Of a stretch of 64,000 nt of DNA, positions 17,109 through 26,668 are shown piece after piece (position 1 is the first letter of the stretch; the number at the start of each line of letters is the position of its first letter). The stretch is from Microbacterium natoriense (lineage in GTDB: Bacteria; Actinomycetota; Actinomycetes; Actinomycetales; Microbacteriaceae): contig NZ_JAUSXV010000001.1 in the NCBI RefSeq assembly GCF_030816295.1, positions 4,127,386 to 4,191,385 of the forward strand. Reading direction: 5' to 3'. Position numbers and translations under genes: made by a program. A model generated the notes under the pieces. That model saw only the letters and a program-made list of their open reading frames with translations, searched no databases and had not been told where the DNA came from.

Positions 17109-18119
17109 TCAGCTCGCGGGCGCCGACTCGCGCTGCAGGATGCGGTAGTCGGCCAAGAGCGTGCGGGGCGGAGCATCCGCGTCGCCCGCGATCCGCGCGA
17201 GAAGCGTCGAGACCGCAGTGCGGGCGATCCACTCGCGCCCCGGATCGACCGTCGTCAGGCTGGGGATCGAGTACTCCGCCTCGTCGAGACCGTCGAAGCC
17301 GAGGACGGCGACGTCATCGGGCACCCGGCGCCCCGATTCCTGCAGCACGCGCATCGCCCCCAGGGCGAGCGTGTCGTTGAGGCCGAAGACCGCGTCGAAC
17401 TCGGCGCCTGCGGCGAGCAGCTCGCGCATGGATCGCGCACCGTTCGCGCGGTGCCAGAGGGTCGTGTAGCCGATGATGCTGTCGTCGTAGGCGATGCCCG
17501 CGGCGTCGAGGGCTTCGCGGTACCCCTGGAGTCGCAGGGCCGCCGAGCCGATGAGCTCGCCTTCGTGCGCCCCGACCACGGCGATCCGTCGGCGCCCCTG
17601 CGCGATCAGGTACTCGGTCGCGGCCCGAGCGGCCTCGACGTTGCGCATGGTCACATGATCGGTCGGCCCGTCGAAGATGCGCTCGCCGAGCAGCACCATC
17701 GGGAAGTTCACGTCGAGGGCCGCCGCGTCGTCCTGCCCCATGCCCAGCGGGCTGAAGATGAGGCCGTCGGTGAGCTTGAGCCGCGGGCTGCGCAGCAGCT
17801 CGAGCTCTCGCGTCCGGTCGGCGCCCGTCTGCTCGACGAGCACGACGACTCCGGCAGCCTCGGCCTCGCGGATCACCTCTGCGGCCAGTTCGGCGAAGTA
17901 GGCGAGGCTGAGGTCGGGCACGGCGAGAGCGATCGCGCCGGTACGGCCCGATCGGAGGTTTCGCGCGGTGAGGTTGGGGGTGTACCCGAGCTGCGCGATC
18001 GCAGCCTCGACCTTCTCGCGCGTGGCGGGCCTGATGTGCGGGTAGTCGTTGATGACGTTCGACACCGTCTTGATCGACACCCCGGCCAGCCCCGCGACGT
18101 CATGCAGCGTCACCGCCAT
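17109..18119 (-). CDS. LacI-family repressor of arabinan module B
   Basis: 336 residues. The helix-turn-helix covers VTLHDVAGLAGVSIKTVSNVI at the N-terminus, followed by the sugar-binding domain (ALAVPDLSLAYFAELAAEVI, and GFDGLDEAEYSIPSLTTV near the end). The ATG at 18119 follows AAGGGGG by five bases; upstream in-frame starts at 18125 and 18134 are possible but less well spaced. CTACAACGTTGCAG lies 27 bp before the start, so it probably represses itself as well as module B. Confidence 0.9.
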   Translation of the reverse strand: MAVTLHDVAGLAGVSIKTVSNVINDYPHIRPATREKVEAAIAQLGYTPNLTARNLRSGRTGAIALAVPDLSLAYFAELAAEVIREAEAAGVVVLVEQTGADRTRELELLRSPRLKLTDGLIFSPLGMGQDDAAALDVNFPMVLLGERIFDGPTDHVTMRNVEAARAATEYLIAQGRRRIAVVGAHEGELIGSAALRLQGYREALDAAGIAYDDSIIGYTTLWHRANGARSMRELLAAGAEFDAVFGLNDTLALGAMRVLQESGRRVPDDVAVLGFDGLDEAEYSIPSLTTVDPGREWIARTAVSTLLARIAGDADAPPRTLLADYRILQRESAPAS

Positions 18120-18145
18120 GCGCACCCCCTTCACTCGCGCTCACT

Positions 18146-18159
18146 CTACAACGTTGCAG
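18146..18159. promoter_or_regulatory. LacI autoregulatory operator
   Basis: CTACAACGTTGCAG differs at one base from the perfect operator at 16941-16954. It sits just upstream of the lacI start. Matching sites at both promoters are direct sequence evidence for one repressor. Confidence 0.7.
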
Positions 18160-18185
18160 GTCGCCGAACCGTCGAGAAGAACGCT

Positions 18186-18223
18186 GCGGGTCCGCGCCGT
18201 TCCGAGGAACGTCGCGGACCCGC
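18186..18223 (-). terminator. terminator-like hairpin
   Basis: GCGGGTCCGCG (18186-18196) pairs perfectly with 18213-18223, and an inner GTTCC-GA-GGAAC extends the stem. It begins five bases after the stop of the proline-rich membrane-protein gene. It lacks a U-run, as many actinobacterial terminators do. Confidence 0.65.
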
Positions 18224-18228
18224 GGCCG

Positions 18229-19668
18229 TCACTCCCAGACGACGGAGGGCGTCTCGGCGGAGAAGTCGACCTTCGGGGTCAGCACCTCGCCGCCGAAGAG
18301 GACTTCGAACGGCTCGGTCGACGAGCCGTTCGAGGCCTGGAGCGTGATGTCAGCACTCCAGTAGTCGTACGTCGTCACGATCGCGCGCTCGCTCACGTAG
18401 GCCTCGAGGTTGTCGAGCTTCGACTGGTTCTCGGCGTCGATCGTGCGGGTGACCGTGCCGTCGACGGGCGTGTAGCCGTCCTGGCTCATGGTGCTCGTGT
18501 TCATGCCGCACGGGGTGTCGAGCGTCTTCATCGCGAGGCACTCGGCGAACGAGGCCTTGACCAGCTCGCGGAACGACGTGGTGCCCGCCTCGCTCAGGAT
18601 CGGCTTCACTTCATAGAGCGCTTCGGTGTCGTCGTCGGAGGCGACCACGAGGGTGCTCTCGCCTTCGATCGCGAACTGCTCGGGACCGACCGCGAGCTGG
18701 TAGGTGCCGGGGAAGACGTACACGCTGTCGGTCGGCGCCTCGGCGCCGTTCACCGTCAGGCCGAGCCCCTCGAATCCGTACAGGCCCGAGAACGACACGA
18801 GACCGTCGACGATCGTGAGCTCGGTGCCGTCATACGACGGGTTCACGTCGAACGTGCGGTCGACCTTGGTGTCGCCGATGGTGAAGGTGACTGCGACCTG
18901 GGTGTCGCCGTACTCCCCCTCGGATTCCTTGCCGACCTTGATCTTGTCGATCTTGCCGAGCTTCAACGACTCCTTGAGGACGTCGGCGGTCAGAAGATCG
19001 TCGCCTCCGTAGTTCTCGACGTAGGTGACCGCCTTCTCGGCGTCGCCGTCGGCGAGCGCCGTCAGGTACTGCTCGACGTACTCGGACGCCGAGGGCTTGG
19101 CCGGCCGCGTCACGATCGGGACGATCACGGCGGCCGCGATCGCGAGGACCACCACTGCTCCACCGCCGATCAGGCCGAACAGCAGCCCCTTCGACATCGG
19201 CTTCTTCGGTGCGGGCGCGAAGCCGGCAGCCGGGTAGGCCCCGGGGTAAGGGGCGTTCGGGTCGCCGGGAGCTGCAGCGCCCGGGTAGGCGGCAGGGCCT
19301 CCGGGCGGGTAGGCGTTGGGGTCGCCCTGCGGAGCGGCGGGATACGACGCGTGGGGGTCGGATGCCGCGGCATACGGCTCCGTCGGCGCTGCAGGGTAGG
19401 CCTGCGGGCCGCCCTGGCCGGGAACCGCGTAGGGATCCGGCGCTGCGGTGGGAGCAGCCCCCGGGTAGGCCGCCGGCGCCCCCGGGTACGCGTTCGGATC
19501 GAACGACGGCGGCTGCACGGGCTCGGGCTGGTACGGCGGCTGCGCGGGCTCCGGCTGATACGGTGCAGGCGGCTGCGCGGGCTCGGGCTGGTACGGCGGC
19601 GTGGGCGGTGCCGGCGGTTGTGTCGGCTCGGGCTGGGACGGCTGCGGGTTCTCCGGCGTTTCGGTCAT
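18229..19668 (-). CDS. proline-rich single-pass membrane protein with extracellular domain
   Basis: 479 residues. Residues 1 to about 150 are disordered and Pro/Tyr/Ala-rich (repeats such as QPEPAQPP and AYPGA). A basic stretch (KKPMSKG) and one membrane helix (LLFGLIGGGAVVVLAIAAAVIVPIV) follow. The remaining 290 residues would lie outside and begin with a DUF4878-like segment (ASEYVEQYLTALADGDAEKAV). No enzyme motif is visible. The topology is that of actinobacterial envelope proteins whose Pro-rich tail is cytoplasmic. GGAGAG precedes the ATG. Function unknown. Confidence 0.75.
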   Translation of the reverse strand: MTETPENPQPSQPEPTQPPAPPTPPYQPEPAQPPAPYQPEPAQPPYQPEPVQPPSFDPNAYPGAPAAYPGAAPTAAPDPYAVPGQGGPQAYPAAPTEPYAAASDPHASYPAAPQGDPNAYPPGGPAAYPGAAAPGDPNAPYPGAYPAAGFAPAPKKPMSKGLLFGLIGGGAVVVLAIAAAVIVPIVTRPAKPSASEYVEQYLTALADGDAEKAVTYVENYGGDDLLTADVLKESLKLGKIDKIKVGKESEGEYGDTQVAVTFTIGDTKVDRTFDVNPSYDGTELTIVDGLVSFSGLYGFEGLGLTVNGAEAPTDSVYVFPGTYQLAVGPEQFAIEGESTLVVASDDDTEALYEVKPILSEAGTTSFRELVKASFAECLAMKTLDTPCGMNTSTMSQDGYTPVDGTVTRTIDAENQSKLDNLEAYVSERAIVTTYDYWSADITLQASNGSSTEPFEVLFGGEVLTPKVDFSAETPSVVWE

Positions 19669-19805
19669 GGCTGCTCTCCGTAGACGCCGTCGACCACGGC
19701 ATCCGCTCTGCTCTTCGTCACCTGGAAGAGGTGACCCCCTCCCCCGGCCGCGGTGCGTGCGACGGGGAACTCCTTCAGGGTACCGTCAGCCAGGGCAAGG
19801 ATCGG

Positions 19806-19843
19806 GTCCTTCGTCATGGGGAGTTCTGCCCATGACGAAGGAC
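19806..19843. terminator. perfect 15-bp hairpin after prpC
   Basis: Arms 19806-19820 and 19829-19843 are exactly complementary, with an eight-base loop. It begins 15 bases after the prpC stop. There is no U-run. It is the best terminator candidate for the prp operon. Confidence 0.7.
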
Positions 19844-19857
19844 CGTCACGGCCGAGC

Positions 19858-20991
19858 TCAGCGTGCGATATGCCGCTCGTCGACGCCGTCGTAGTGCGAG
19901 AGCGGACGGATGAGCGCGTTCGCTCCGGCCTGCTCGATCACGTGCGCCGTCCACCCGGTGACGCGTGCGGCGACGAACAGCGGCGTGAAGGTGAGGGTGT
20001 CGAAGCCGATGAGGTTGTACGCCGGCCCCGACGGGTAGTCGAGGTTCGGGTAGATCCCCTTGCGGGCGACGAACTCCGACTCGAGGGCGTCGTACAGCTC
20101 CGCCACGTCGTGCCGTCCGTAGTGCTCGACGAGGGTGTCGAGCGCAGCCTTCATGGTGGGCACGCGCGAGTCTCCGCGCTTGTACACGCGGTGCCCGAAG
20201 CCCATGATCTTGCGCTTCTCGGCGAGCGCCGTGTCGAGCCAGGACTTCACGTTCGAGGCGTCGCCGATCTCGTCGAAGATGTGCAGCACGGCCTCGTTCG
20301 CGCCCCCGTGCAGAGGACCCTTGAGCGCGCCGATCGCGCCCACGACGGCCGAGTACAGGTCGCTGAGCGTCGAGGTGATCACGCGCGCGGTGAACGTCGA
20401 GGCGTTGAAGGAGTGCTCGGCATACAGGATCATCGAGCGGTTGAACGCGTCGACCACGACCGCGTCGGGTTCGGCGCCGAAGGTCATCCAGAGGAAGTTC
20501 GCCGAGTAGTCCAGGTCGTCCCGCGGCGCGATGGGCTCCTCGCCGCGACGGCGGCGCTGTCCGTAGGCGACGATCGCGGGCAGCGCCGCGAACAGGCGGA
20601 TGCTGCGCTCGAGGTTCTCGGCGGGGCTCCCGCCTGCGTTCAGCACCGAGCCGCCGGCATTCGGATCGGAGGCGCCGATCGCACTGACCGCCGTGCGCAC
20701 CTCGTCCATCGGGTGGGCGCTCACCGGGATGAGATCGATCACGGCCTTCACCTCGTCGGCGAGCGCACGGTGAGCACGTTCCGTCGCACGCAGCTCGGCG
20801 AGCTGCTCGGCATCCGGCAGCTCACCGTTCCAGAGCAGGTACGCGACGGCCTCGAACGGCTGGGTCGCGGCGAGCTCCTGCACGGGGTACCCCCGGTACA
20901 GCAGGCTGTTGGTCTCGGGGTTGACCTTCGAGATCGCGGTCGTGTCGACGACGACTCCGGCGAGGCCCTTCTTGATGTCCGGCTCGGTCAT
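19858..20991 (-). CDS. prpC: 2-methylcitrate synthase
   Basis: 377 residues, the usual length for PrpC. It condenses propionyl-CoA with oxaloacetate, the entry step of the methylcitrate cycle. Seen citrate-synthase landmarks: GYPVQELA near the N-terminus, LHGGANEAVL, the active-site His in IMGFGHRVYK, and a late NLDYPSGPAYNLIG with the catalytic Asp. It starts three bases after prpB ends. Pairing with prpB and prpD argues for methylcitrate rather than citrate synthase. A citrate side activity is common in the family. Confidence 0.93.
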   Translation of the reverse strand: MTEPDIKKGLAGVVVDTTAISKVNPETNSLLYRGYPVQELAATQPFEAVAYLLWNGELPDAEQLAELRATERAHRALADEVKAVIDLIPVSAHPMDEVRTAVSAIGASDPNAGGSVLNAGGSPAENLERSIRLFAALPAIVAYGQRRRRGEEPIAPRDDLDYSANFLWMTFGAEPDAVVVDAFNRSMILYAEHSFNASTFTARVITSTLSDLYSAVVGAIGALKGPLHGGANEAVLHIFDEIGDASNVKSWLDTALAEKRKIMGFGHRVYKRGDSRVPTMKAALDTLVEHYGRHDVAELYDALESEFVARKGIYPNLDYPSGPAYNLIGFDTLTFTPLFVAARVTGWTAHVIEQAGANALIRPLSHYDGVDERHIAR

Positions 20992-20993
20992 GG

Positions 20994-21908
20994 TCACTCC
21001 TTCGTGGTGTCCCGCTCGACGCGGAAGTTGAAGACGCCCGAGTCGAAGTGGTTGTACGACTCGTAGTCGATCAGATCGTAGAGATCGGCCCGGTGCTGCA
21101 TCTCGCCGAGCTTCGAGGTCAGATGCCCCTCGTCGTTCAGCGTATCCAGTGCACGGCCGGCCGACCCCATCGCGATGCGCAGCAGCGAAACCGGCCAGAT
21201 GACCATGCTCACACCGGCATCCCGCAACTGGTCGACAGGGAACAGCTCGCTCTTGCCGAACTCGGTCATGTTCGCGAGGATCGGGACGTCCACGGCGTTC
21301 GCCATCGCCTCGAACTCCGCGAGCGTGCGCATCGCCTCGGGGAAGATCGCGTCGGCCCCGGCGTCCACCAGCGCCTTCGCGCGGTCGATCGCGGCCTCCA
21401 ACCCGTCGATGGCACGGATGTCGGTGCGCGCCATGATGAGGAAGTTCTCGTCCCGTCGGGCGTCGGCGGCGGCGCGGATGCGCTTGATCGCCGTGTTCTC
21501 GTCGACGACGCTCTTGCCGTCGAGGTGACCGCAGCGCTTGGGATTGATCTGGTCCTCGATGTGCGTGCCGGCGAGCCCGGCATCCTCGAGCTCCTGGATC
21601 GTGCGGGCGACGTTCATCGGTTCGCCGAAACCGGTGTCGGCGTCGACGATCGCGGGGAGGTCGGTCATGCGGGCGATCTGCTTCGCCCGGCCGGCCACCT
21701 CGGTGAGGGTCGTGAGCCCGATGTCGGGGAGTCCGAGGTCGGCGGCGAGCACCGCGCCCGAGATATAGACGCCGTCGAAGCCCTTCTCCTCGATCAGCCG
21801 CGCGCTGAGCGGGTTGAAGGCGCCGGGCAGGCGCAGCAGCTCGCCGCTCGCGAGACGCTCGCGGAACAGCCGCCGTTTCTCGGCCGGAGTGACCGTGGAG
21901 TAGAGCAT
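20994..21908 (-). CDS. prpB: 2-methylisocitrate lyase
   Basis: 304 residues. It splits 2-methylisocitrate into pyruvate and succinate. The signature PKRCGH, which separates methylisocitrate lyases from isocitrate lyases (KKCGH), is present, with IVDADTGFG and the EDQ motif before it. The ATG overlaps the prpD stop by one base, so translation is probably coupled. It is the middle gene between prpD and prpC. Confidence 0.93.
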   Translation of the reverse strand: MLYSTVTPAEKRRLFRERLASGELLRLPGAFNPLSARLIEEKGFDGVYISGAVLAADLGLPDIGLTTLTEVAGRAKQIARMTDLPAIVDADTGFGEPMNVARTIQELEDAGLAGTHIEDQINPKRCGHLDGKSVVDENTAIKRIRAAADARRDENFLIMARTDIRAIDGLEAAIDRAKALVDAGADAIFPEAMRTLAEFEAMANAVDVPILANMTEFGKSELFPVDQLRDAGVSMVIWPVSLLRIAMGSAGRALDTLNDEGHLTSKLGEMQHRADLYDLIDYESYNHFDSGVFNFRVERDTTKE

Positions 21909-23434
21909 CAGAAGAGCCCCTTCGGGGCATCCGCGGCCTCGAGCAGGCCGGGCCGCGCGATGATCGAGAGCTCGCCGACCTCGGCGGCGGTGAGTTCGGG
22001 CAGCCGCTGCACGAGCTCGAGGAACCGCTCGATCTCGGCGGGCTCGAGCACGGGTTCTGCGAGCAGGCGGAACTTCGCGATGTAGTTCTCACGGGCGAAC
22101 GGACGGGCTCCCAGCGGATGCGCGTCGGCCACCGCGATCTCGTCGACCACGGTCGTGCCGTCGGTCAGACGGAACTCGACGCGACCGCCGAAGGCCTTCA
22201 CGTCGGGATCCTCGGAGTGGTAGCGGCGCGTCCACTCGGGATCCTCGGCGGTGGTGATCTTGTGCCACAGCTGGACCGTGTCCGGTCGAGCAGCGCGTTC
22301 GGGAGCATAGGAGTCGACGTGGTGCCAGCCGCCGTCCTGCAGTGCCACCGCGAAGATGTACGGGATCGAGTGATCGAGGGTCTCACGCGACGCGGTGGGG
22401 TCGTATTTCTGCGGGTCGTTCGCCCCTGAGCCGATCACGTAGTGCGTGTGATGGCTGGTGTGCAGCACGATCGACTCGATGTTCGCGGGGTCGCGCAGCG
22501 CCGGGTTCTCGGTGCCGAGCTTGCGGGCGAGATCGATCCACGCCTGCGCCTGGTACTCGGCCGAGTGCTCCTTCGTGTACGAGTCGAGGATCGCGCGCTT
22601 CGCCTCGCCGACGGCAGGCAGCGGCACCTCGTATGCGGCGTCATTGCCGTCGAGCATCCAGGCGATCACGCCGTCCTCGCCTTCGTAGATCGGCGAGGGA
22701 CTGGTCTGCCCGCGCATCGCGCGATCGACGGCTTCGACGGCCATCTTTCCCGCGAATGCCGGCGCGTGCGCCTTCCATGTGGAGATCTCGCCCTTGCGGC
22801 TCTGACGGGTGGCGGTCGTGGTGTGCAGCGCCTGGCCGACGGCCTGGTAGATCGTCTCGACGTCGAGGTCGAGCAGCGTGCCGATGCCAGCTGCAGCCGA
22901 GGGCCCGAGATGCGCGACGTGGTCGATCTTGTGCTTGTGCAGGCAGATGGCGCGCACGAGGTCCATCTGGATCTCGTAGCCGGTCGCGATGCCGCGCACG
23001 AGTGCCCGACCGTCCTTGCCAGCATGCTGGGCCACAGCGAGGATCGGCGGGATGTTGTCTCCGGGGTGCGAGTACTCCGCCGCGAGGAAGGTGTCGTGGT
23101 AGTCGAGCTCGCGCACCGCCACGCCGTTCGCCCACGCCGCCCATTCTGGACTCGTGCGGTGGTCGAGGGCTGCGCCGAACAGGTTCGCACCCTGGCCGCC
23201 GGTGGACACCGGGTGGCTGAACGCCTGTGCGCGCGCCGCGTTGATCGGGGCGCGGGTGAGGGATGCCGCGGCCACCGAGGCGTTGTCGATGATGCGGTTG
23301 ATGATCATGTCGACGACGGCCGGCTCGACCTCGACGGCGTCGACCGCGACCTCGGCGATCTTCCAGGCGAGCTGGCCTTCACGGGCCAGATTCTCGTCGC
23401 TGCGGTGGACCCGGACGTGGTGGGTGACGGTCAT
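21908..23434 (-). CDS. prpD: 2-methylcitrate dehydratase
   Basis: 508 residues of the MmgE/PrpD family, which dehydrates 2-methylcitrate. Seen: [41 protein letters not shown] near residues 75-115, the [11 protein letters not shown] motif, and [31 protein letters not shown] precedes the ATG, which overlaps the upstream gntR stop (ATGA). No separate AcnD/PrpF is present, so this is the iron-sulfur-independent PrpD type. Confidence 0.92.
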   Translation of the reverse strand: MTVTHHVRVHRSDENLAREGQLAWKIAEVAVDAVEVEPAVVDMIINRIIDNASVAAASLTRAPINAARAQAFSHPVSTGGQGANLFGAALDHRTSPEWAAWANGVAVRELDYHDTFLAAEYSHPGDNIPPILAVAQHAGKDGRALVRGIATGYEIQMDLVRAICLHKHKIDHVAHLGPSAAAGIGTLLDLDVETIYQAVGQALHTTTATRQSRKGEISTWKAHAPAFAGKMAVEAVDRAMRGQTSPSPIYEGEDGVIAWMLDGNDAAYEVPLPAVGEAKRAILDSYTKEHSAEYQAQAWIDLARKLGTENPALRDPANIESIVLHTSHHTHYVIGSGANDPQKYDPTASRETLDHSIPYIFAVALQDGGWHHVDSYAPERAARPDTVQLWHKITTAEDPEWTRRYHSEDPDVKAFGGRVEFRLTDGTTVVDEIAVADAHPLGARPFARENYIAKFRLLAEPVLEPAEIERFLELVQRLPELTAAEVGELSIIARPGLLEAADAPKGLF

Positions 23435-24090
23435 TTCTGTCCTTCGTTCAGGGTTTCGAGGATGCCGGTGAGCGCGTTGTGCAGGTGCACGTGCGTGGCA
23501 TGGGCGGCCAGCTCGCCGTCGCGATCGGCGAGGGCTTGGGCGATCGTGCGGTGCTCGGCGGCGGATGCTTCGAGCCGGGCGGGCTTGTCGCGAGCCATGC
23601 GCCGCACTCTCACGAGGTGCGTGCGCACGGTGCGCAGGGCCGAGGCGATGTAGTCGTTGGCCACCGCCGCATCGAGGGCCGCGTCGAAACGGGCGATCAG
23701 GGCGTAGTAGGCGTCTCGCCCCTCGACGGCCGTGAGATCGACGTGTGCGAATTCTTCGGCGAGGTTCCGGAACAGCGCGGCGTCGCCTCGGGCCGCGGCC
23801 AGCCGGGCCGAGGTCTCCTCGAGCGCGCGGCGGATCTCGAACAGCGCGCGGATGTCTTCGGCATCAAGGTCCGCCACGACCGTGACCCGGGGCGACTGCT
23901 GCACGACGAGGCCGTCGGCAGCGAGGCGGCGCAGCGCCTCGCGCATGGGCGTCCGGCTGACCCCGAGCCGCGCGGCCTGTTCAACCTCGCCCAGCACGAA
24001 GCCTGCGGGGAGCAATCCCGATTGGATGCCGTCCAGCAGATCCGCGTAGGCGCGATCGCTCGCGCTGATGCGATCGGCGGCGAGGGTCAT
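23431..24090 (-). CDS. GntR-family (FadR/FCD) regulator of the prp operon
   Basis: 219 residues. An N-terminal winged helix ([36 protein letters not shown]) is followed by an all-helical FCD ligand domain ([21 protein letters not shown]). I chose the ATG at 24090 because the upstream codons lie in the operator region. It is the first gene of the operon and overlaps prpD, so it is probably autoregulated. The inducer may be a methylcitrate-cycle intermediate (inference from context). Confidence 0.85.
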   Translation of the reverse strand: MTLAADRISASDRAYADLLDGIQSGLLPAGFVLGEVEQAARLGVSRTPMREALRRLAADGLVVQQSPRVTVVADLDAEDIRALFEIRRALEETSARLAAARGDAALFRNLAEEFAHVDLTAVEGRDAYYALIARFDAALDAAVANDYIASALRTVRTHLVRVRRMARDKPARLEASAAEHRTIAQALADRDGELAAHATHVHLHNALTGILETLNEGQK

Positions 24091-24098
24091 TTGATCAG

Positions 24099-24158
24099 TG
24101 TATACATAAACAAACACTGTGCGGCTCGAAAGCCCCGCTCGCGTTCCTCCCCGTATAC
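24099..24158. promoter_or_regulatory. paired GTATACAT sites before the prp operon
   Basis: TGTATACAT (24099-24107, containing the palindrome TGTATACA) and CGTATACAT (24152-24160) share GTATACAT about 53 bp apart, roughly five helical turns. They lie in the only promoter-sized gap before gntR, so they are candidate GntR sites. Confidence 0.45.
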
Positions 24159-24180
24159 ATTCGAGTCGAGGCGGGGCACG

Positions 24181-25023
24181 TCATTCACGCCTCAGATACG
24201 AGTTCCACTTCACCAGGAACGCGGAGATGATCACCCCTCCGGCCGGCACCACTTCTTCGACGGCGGGCTGCGGGTCACCCAGGGCGGCGAGGTCGACGAG
24301 CGCCGCCGTTCGCAGGGCGACGATTCGCTCCTGCTCCTGCGCACTCAGCTTCTCCAGCGTCTCCGCCTGCAGGCGCGCGGCGATGGCATCCACCTCCGGC
24401 CGCATCCTGTCGACCGCGACATTGATCGCCGTGTCGATCTCCTCGCGCTCCGCCGGACGGAGCGCGCGCACCAGCAGCGCGAGTATGAGTCCGGCGATTC
24501 CGATCGCACCCGCGCCGAACACGAGCGGCGCAACCGGCATCGCAGGGCGCGTCAGCTGGAACGCTGCGGCCACCGCTAGCGTGACAGCGATCCCGATCTG
24601 CATCCGCACCATTCCCCAGTTCAGCGGACGCCACCCGACCGCGATCAGCACGATGAGGTCGCCCAGCCCCGAGATCGTCGCCAGAACGAAGAGGATTCCT
24701 TCCGTCTCGTACGGATCCGACCTCAGACCGGCGGCGAGCGCCGCAGAGAACGCTCCGCTCAGCACCGCGGCGAACAGCACGAAGGTCGACCATCCGCCGT
24801 GGGGGTTCCTCGCCCCGTACTCCCTGCGCAGCCGACGGCGGCACTCGCGCCACGCCTCGTCGGCCGCGTCACGCGCCTGATCCCAGAGATCGAGTGCGAC
24901 GTCCCGCTGCCCGGCGACGTCGAAGGCCACCCGCTCGACGTCCTTCGCATCGAAGTGCTTCGCCGCGACAGGAAGGCGCGACCGCACGACGACGACCTGC
25001 TTCTCGAAGTCGTCATCTGCCAC
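24181..25023 (-). CDS. unknown four-helix membrane protein
   Basis: 280 residues from a GTG at 25023; the start is uncertain because no clear ribosome site is seen. A charged N-terminal third (VERVAFDVAGQRDVALDLWDQARDAADEAW) precedes four hydrophobic segments between about residues 95 and 205. A C-terminal helical, charged tail ends in a further hydrophobic patch (VVPAGGVIISAFLV). I recognise no family. It runs toward the prp operon but is separated from it by the putative operator pair, so is probably independent. Confidence 0.6.
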   Translation of the reverse strand: MADDDFEKQVVVVRSRLPVAAKHFDAKDVERVAFDVAGQRDVALDLWDQARDAADEAWRECRRRLRREYGARNPHGGWSTFVLFAAVLSGAFSAALAAGLRSDPYETEGILFVLATISGLGDLIVLIAVGWRPLNWGMVRMQIGIAVTLAVAAAFQLTRPAMPVAPLVFGAGAIGIAGLILALLVRALRPAEREEIDTAINVAVDRMRPEVDAIAARLQAETLEKLSAQEQERIVALRTAALVDLAALGDPQPAVEEVVPAGGVIISAFLVKWNSYLRRE

Positions 25024-25090
25024 GGACTCAGGGTAGCCACCCGCACCGGGAGCCGACGGACGTGAGAATGCCCGACGAAGGCGAGCGTCG

Positions 25091-26095
25091 TCAGCGGTCG
25101 ACAGGCCCACTCCGCTCGACGGGCACCGCTTCGACGACGAGCGAGGGTGCACCGGCATCCGCTTCGCCGAGCTTCACGACGACGACTCCCGCGAGCACGA
25201 GCGCGCCTCCGATCGCCTGCACGGGTCCGGGGATCTGACCCAGCATCAGAGCGCTGAACACCATCGCGGCGACCACCTCGGAGAGGGCGACGAACGACGA
25301 CAGGCGGGAGCCGAGCATCCGCGTCGACGCGATGCCGAGGATGTATGCGAGCGCCGTCGCGATCAGCCCCATCGCGAGCACCGGCACGAACCACGGCACG
25401 CTCCCGACGCTGTACTCGACGTCGGCGGTGGTCCACTCGAACGGGAGCACCCCGATCAGTGCGGCGATCGCGAGGCCCACCGCTCCGATCAGCAGGCCGA
25501 GGCCCGCGAGCGCGATCGGCGGCAGCCCGGTGTCGGCTCTGCCCGAGAGCACGAAGTAGGTCGCCGCCCCGATCATCGCACCGAGCGCGAACAGGATGCC
25601 GCCCAGATTCACCTGCGCGCCGGTGAGGATGTCGAGCATCAGCACGAGACCTACGAAGGCGACGGCCGCGCCGAGCAGGCTGCGCCTGGTCGGCTTCTCG
25701 CCGCGCCGGATCCACAGCCAGAGCACGACGGCGATGGGGGCGGTGTACTCGATGAGCAGGGCGATGCCTACGTCCATGACGGCGACCGCCTGGAAGTAGC
25801 AGAGCTGCGCGAGCGTCACCGCGAGCACTCCGTAGACGAGGACCATGACGGCGTTGCGGCGCACGATCCGCCACTTTCCCCGCAGCGCGAGAAGGGTCGG
25901 CACGAGGAGCACGAGCGCCGCCACCCACATCCGCACCGTGACAGCCGCGCCGGGGCTCCAGCCTGCATCGATGAGCCCGCGGGCGAAGACGCCCGACATG
26001 CCGAACGACACGGCCGCGCCGAGCGCCACCAGCATCCCGCGGCTGACGCCCGGGCGCGACGCGATTCGAATGCTGTCATCGGCAAGTGTGGTCAT
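25091..26095 (-). CDS. EamA/DMT-family transporter
   Basis: 334 residues with ten predicted membrane segments in two EamA repeats (first near residues 20-150, second near 170-310; LLGAAVAFVGLVLMLDILTG links them). Such proteins export small metabolites such as amino acids. It diverges from a CGNR regulator gene 39 bp away, a pairing that suggests local control. The last 25 residues are polar. The cargo cannot be inferred. Confidence 0.85.
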   Translation of the reverse strand: MTTLADDSIRIASRPGVSRGMLVALGAAVSFGMSGVFARGLIDAGWSPGAAVTVRMWVAALVLLVPTLLALRGKWRIVRRNAVMVLVYGVLAVTLAQLCYFQAVAVMDVGIALLIEYTAPIAVVLWLWIRRGEKPTRRSLLGAAVAFVGLVLMLDILTGAQVNLGGILFALGAMIGAATYFVLSGRADTGLPPIALAGLGLLIGAVGLAIAALIGVLPFEWTTADVEYSVGSVPWFVPVLAMGLIATALAYILGIASTRMLGSRLSSFVALSEVVAAMVFSALMLGQIPGPVQAIGGALVLAGVVVVKLGEADAGAPSLVVEAVPVERSGPVDR

Positions 26096-26134
26096 GACAT
26101 GTGACGCTACGCGTATGCGATGTAAGATGTCAAC

Positions 26135-26668
26135 ATGATCTTCACCAATGACACGGAAGACGCGCTCCGCTCGGCCGTCTGGCTGGTGAACACCGCGGAA
26201 GCGCCGGACACGCTGACGGACGCCGCAGACGAGGCCGAATTCCTCGAGGAGTTCCCGTTCACCGGGCGCGTGGATCGGGATGCCGTCGAGCTCGACGCGC
26301 TGCGCCGCATCCGCTCGCAACTGCGTGCCATGCTCATCGCGCCGCGCGACGAGATGGCCAAGGCCGTCAACGAGGCCCTCGCGTCGGTGACGCTGACGCC
26401 GCGGTTGACCAGGCACGGCGACATGGACTGGCACCTGCACGCGGTCGCCGACGACCGCCCTCTCTCCGAGCGCGTGCTGATCGAGACGGCCATGGCCCTC
26501 GTCGACGTCATCCGCACCGACGAGGGCTCACGCATCTCCGTGTGCGACGACGACTCCTGCGAGGCCCTCGCCCTCGACCTCTCACGCAATCGCTCGAAGC
26601 GCTACTGCTCGACGACCTGCGCCAACCGCAACGCCGTCGCCGCCTACAGGGCGCGGCGTGCCTCCTGA
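26135..26668 (+). CDS. CGNR zinc-finger (ABATE-type) regulator
   Basis: 177 residues. The C-terminal zinc finger is complete: CDDDSCEALALDLSRNRSKRYC, then STTCANRNAVAAYRAR, where the CxNR-like ending is the family signature. The N-terminal 120 residues match the stress-induced ABATE-type ligand region in length and helical character. TAAGAT lies six bases before the ATG, a leaderless start. It likely controls the divergent EamA exporter. Such proteins are thought to be transcription factors; the ligand is unknown. Confidence 0.85.
   Translation: MIFTNDTEDALRSAVWLVNTAEAPDTLTDAADEAEFLEEFPFTGRVDRDAVELDALRRIRSQLRAMLIAPRDEMAKAVNEALASVTLTPRLTRHGDMDWHLHAVADDRPLSERVLIETAMALVDVIRTDEGSRISVCDDDSCEALALDLSRNRSKRYCSTTCANRNAVAAYRARRAS

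Noticed and set aside
19858..20991. Citrate synthase of the TCA cycle
   Set aside because: It is within a coupled gntR-prpD-prpB-prpC operon and next to a KRCGH-type lyase, so 2-methylcitrate synthase is the better call.
26096..26134. TACGCGTA palindrome between eamA and the CGNR gene as a defined operator
   Set aside because: Only 8 bp and within a 39-bp spacer that must hold two promoters. Too short to support a separate call.
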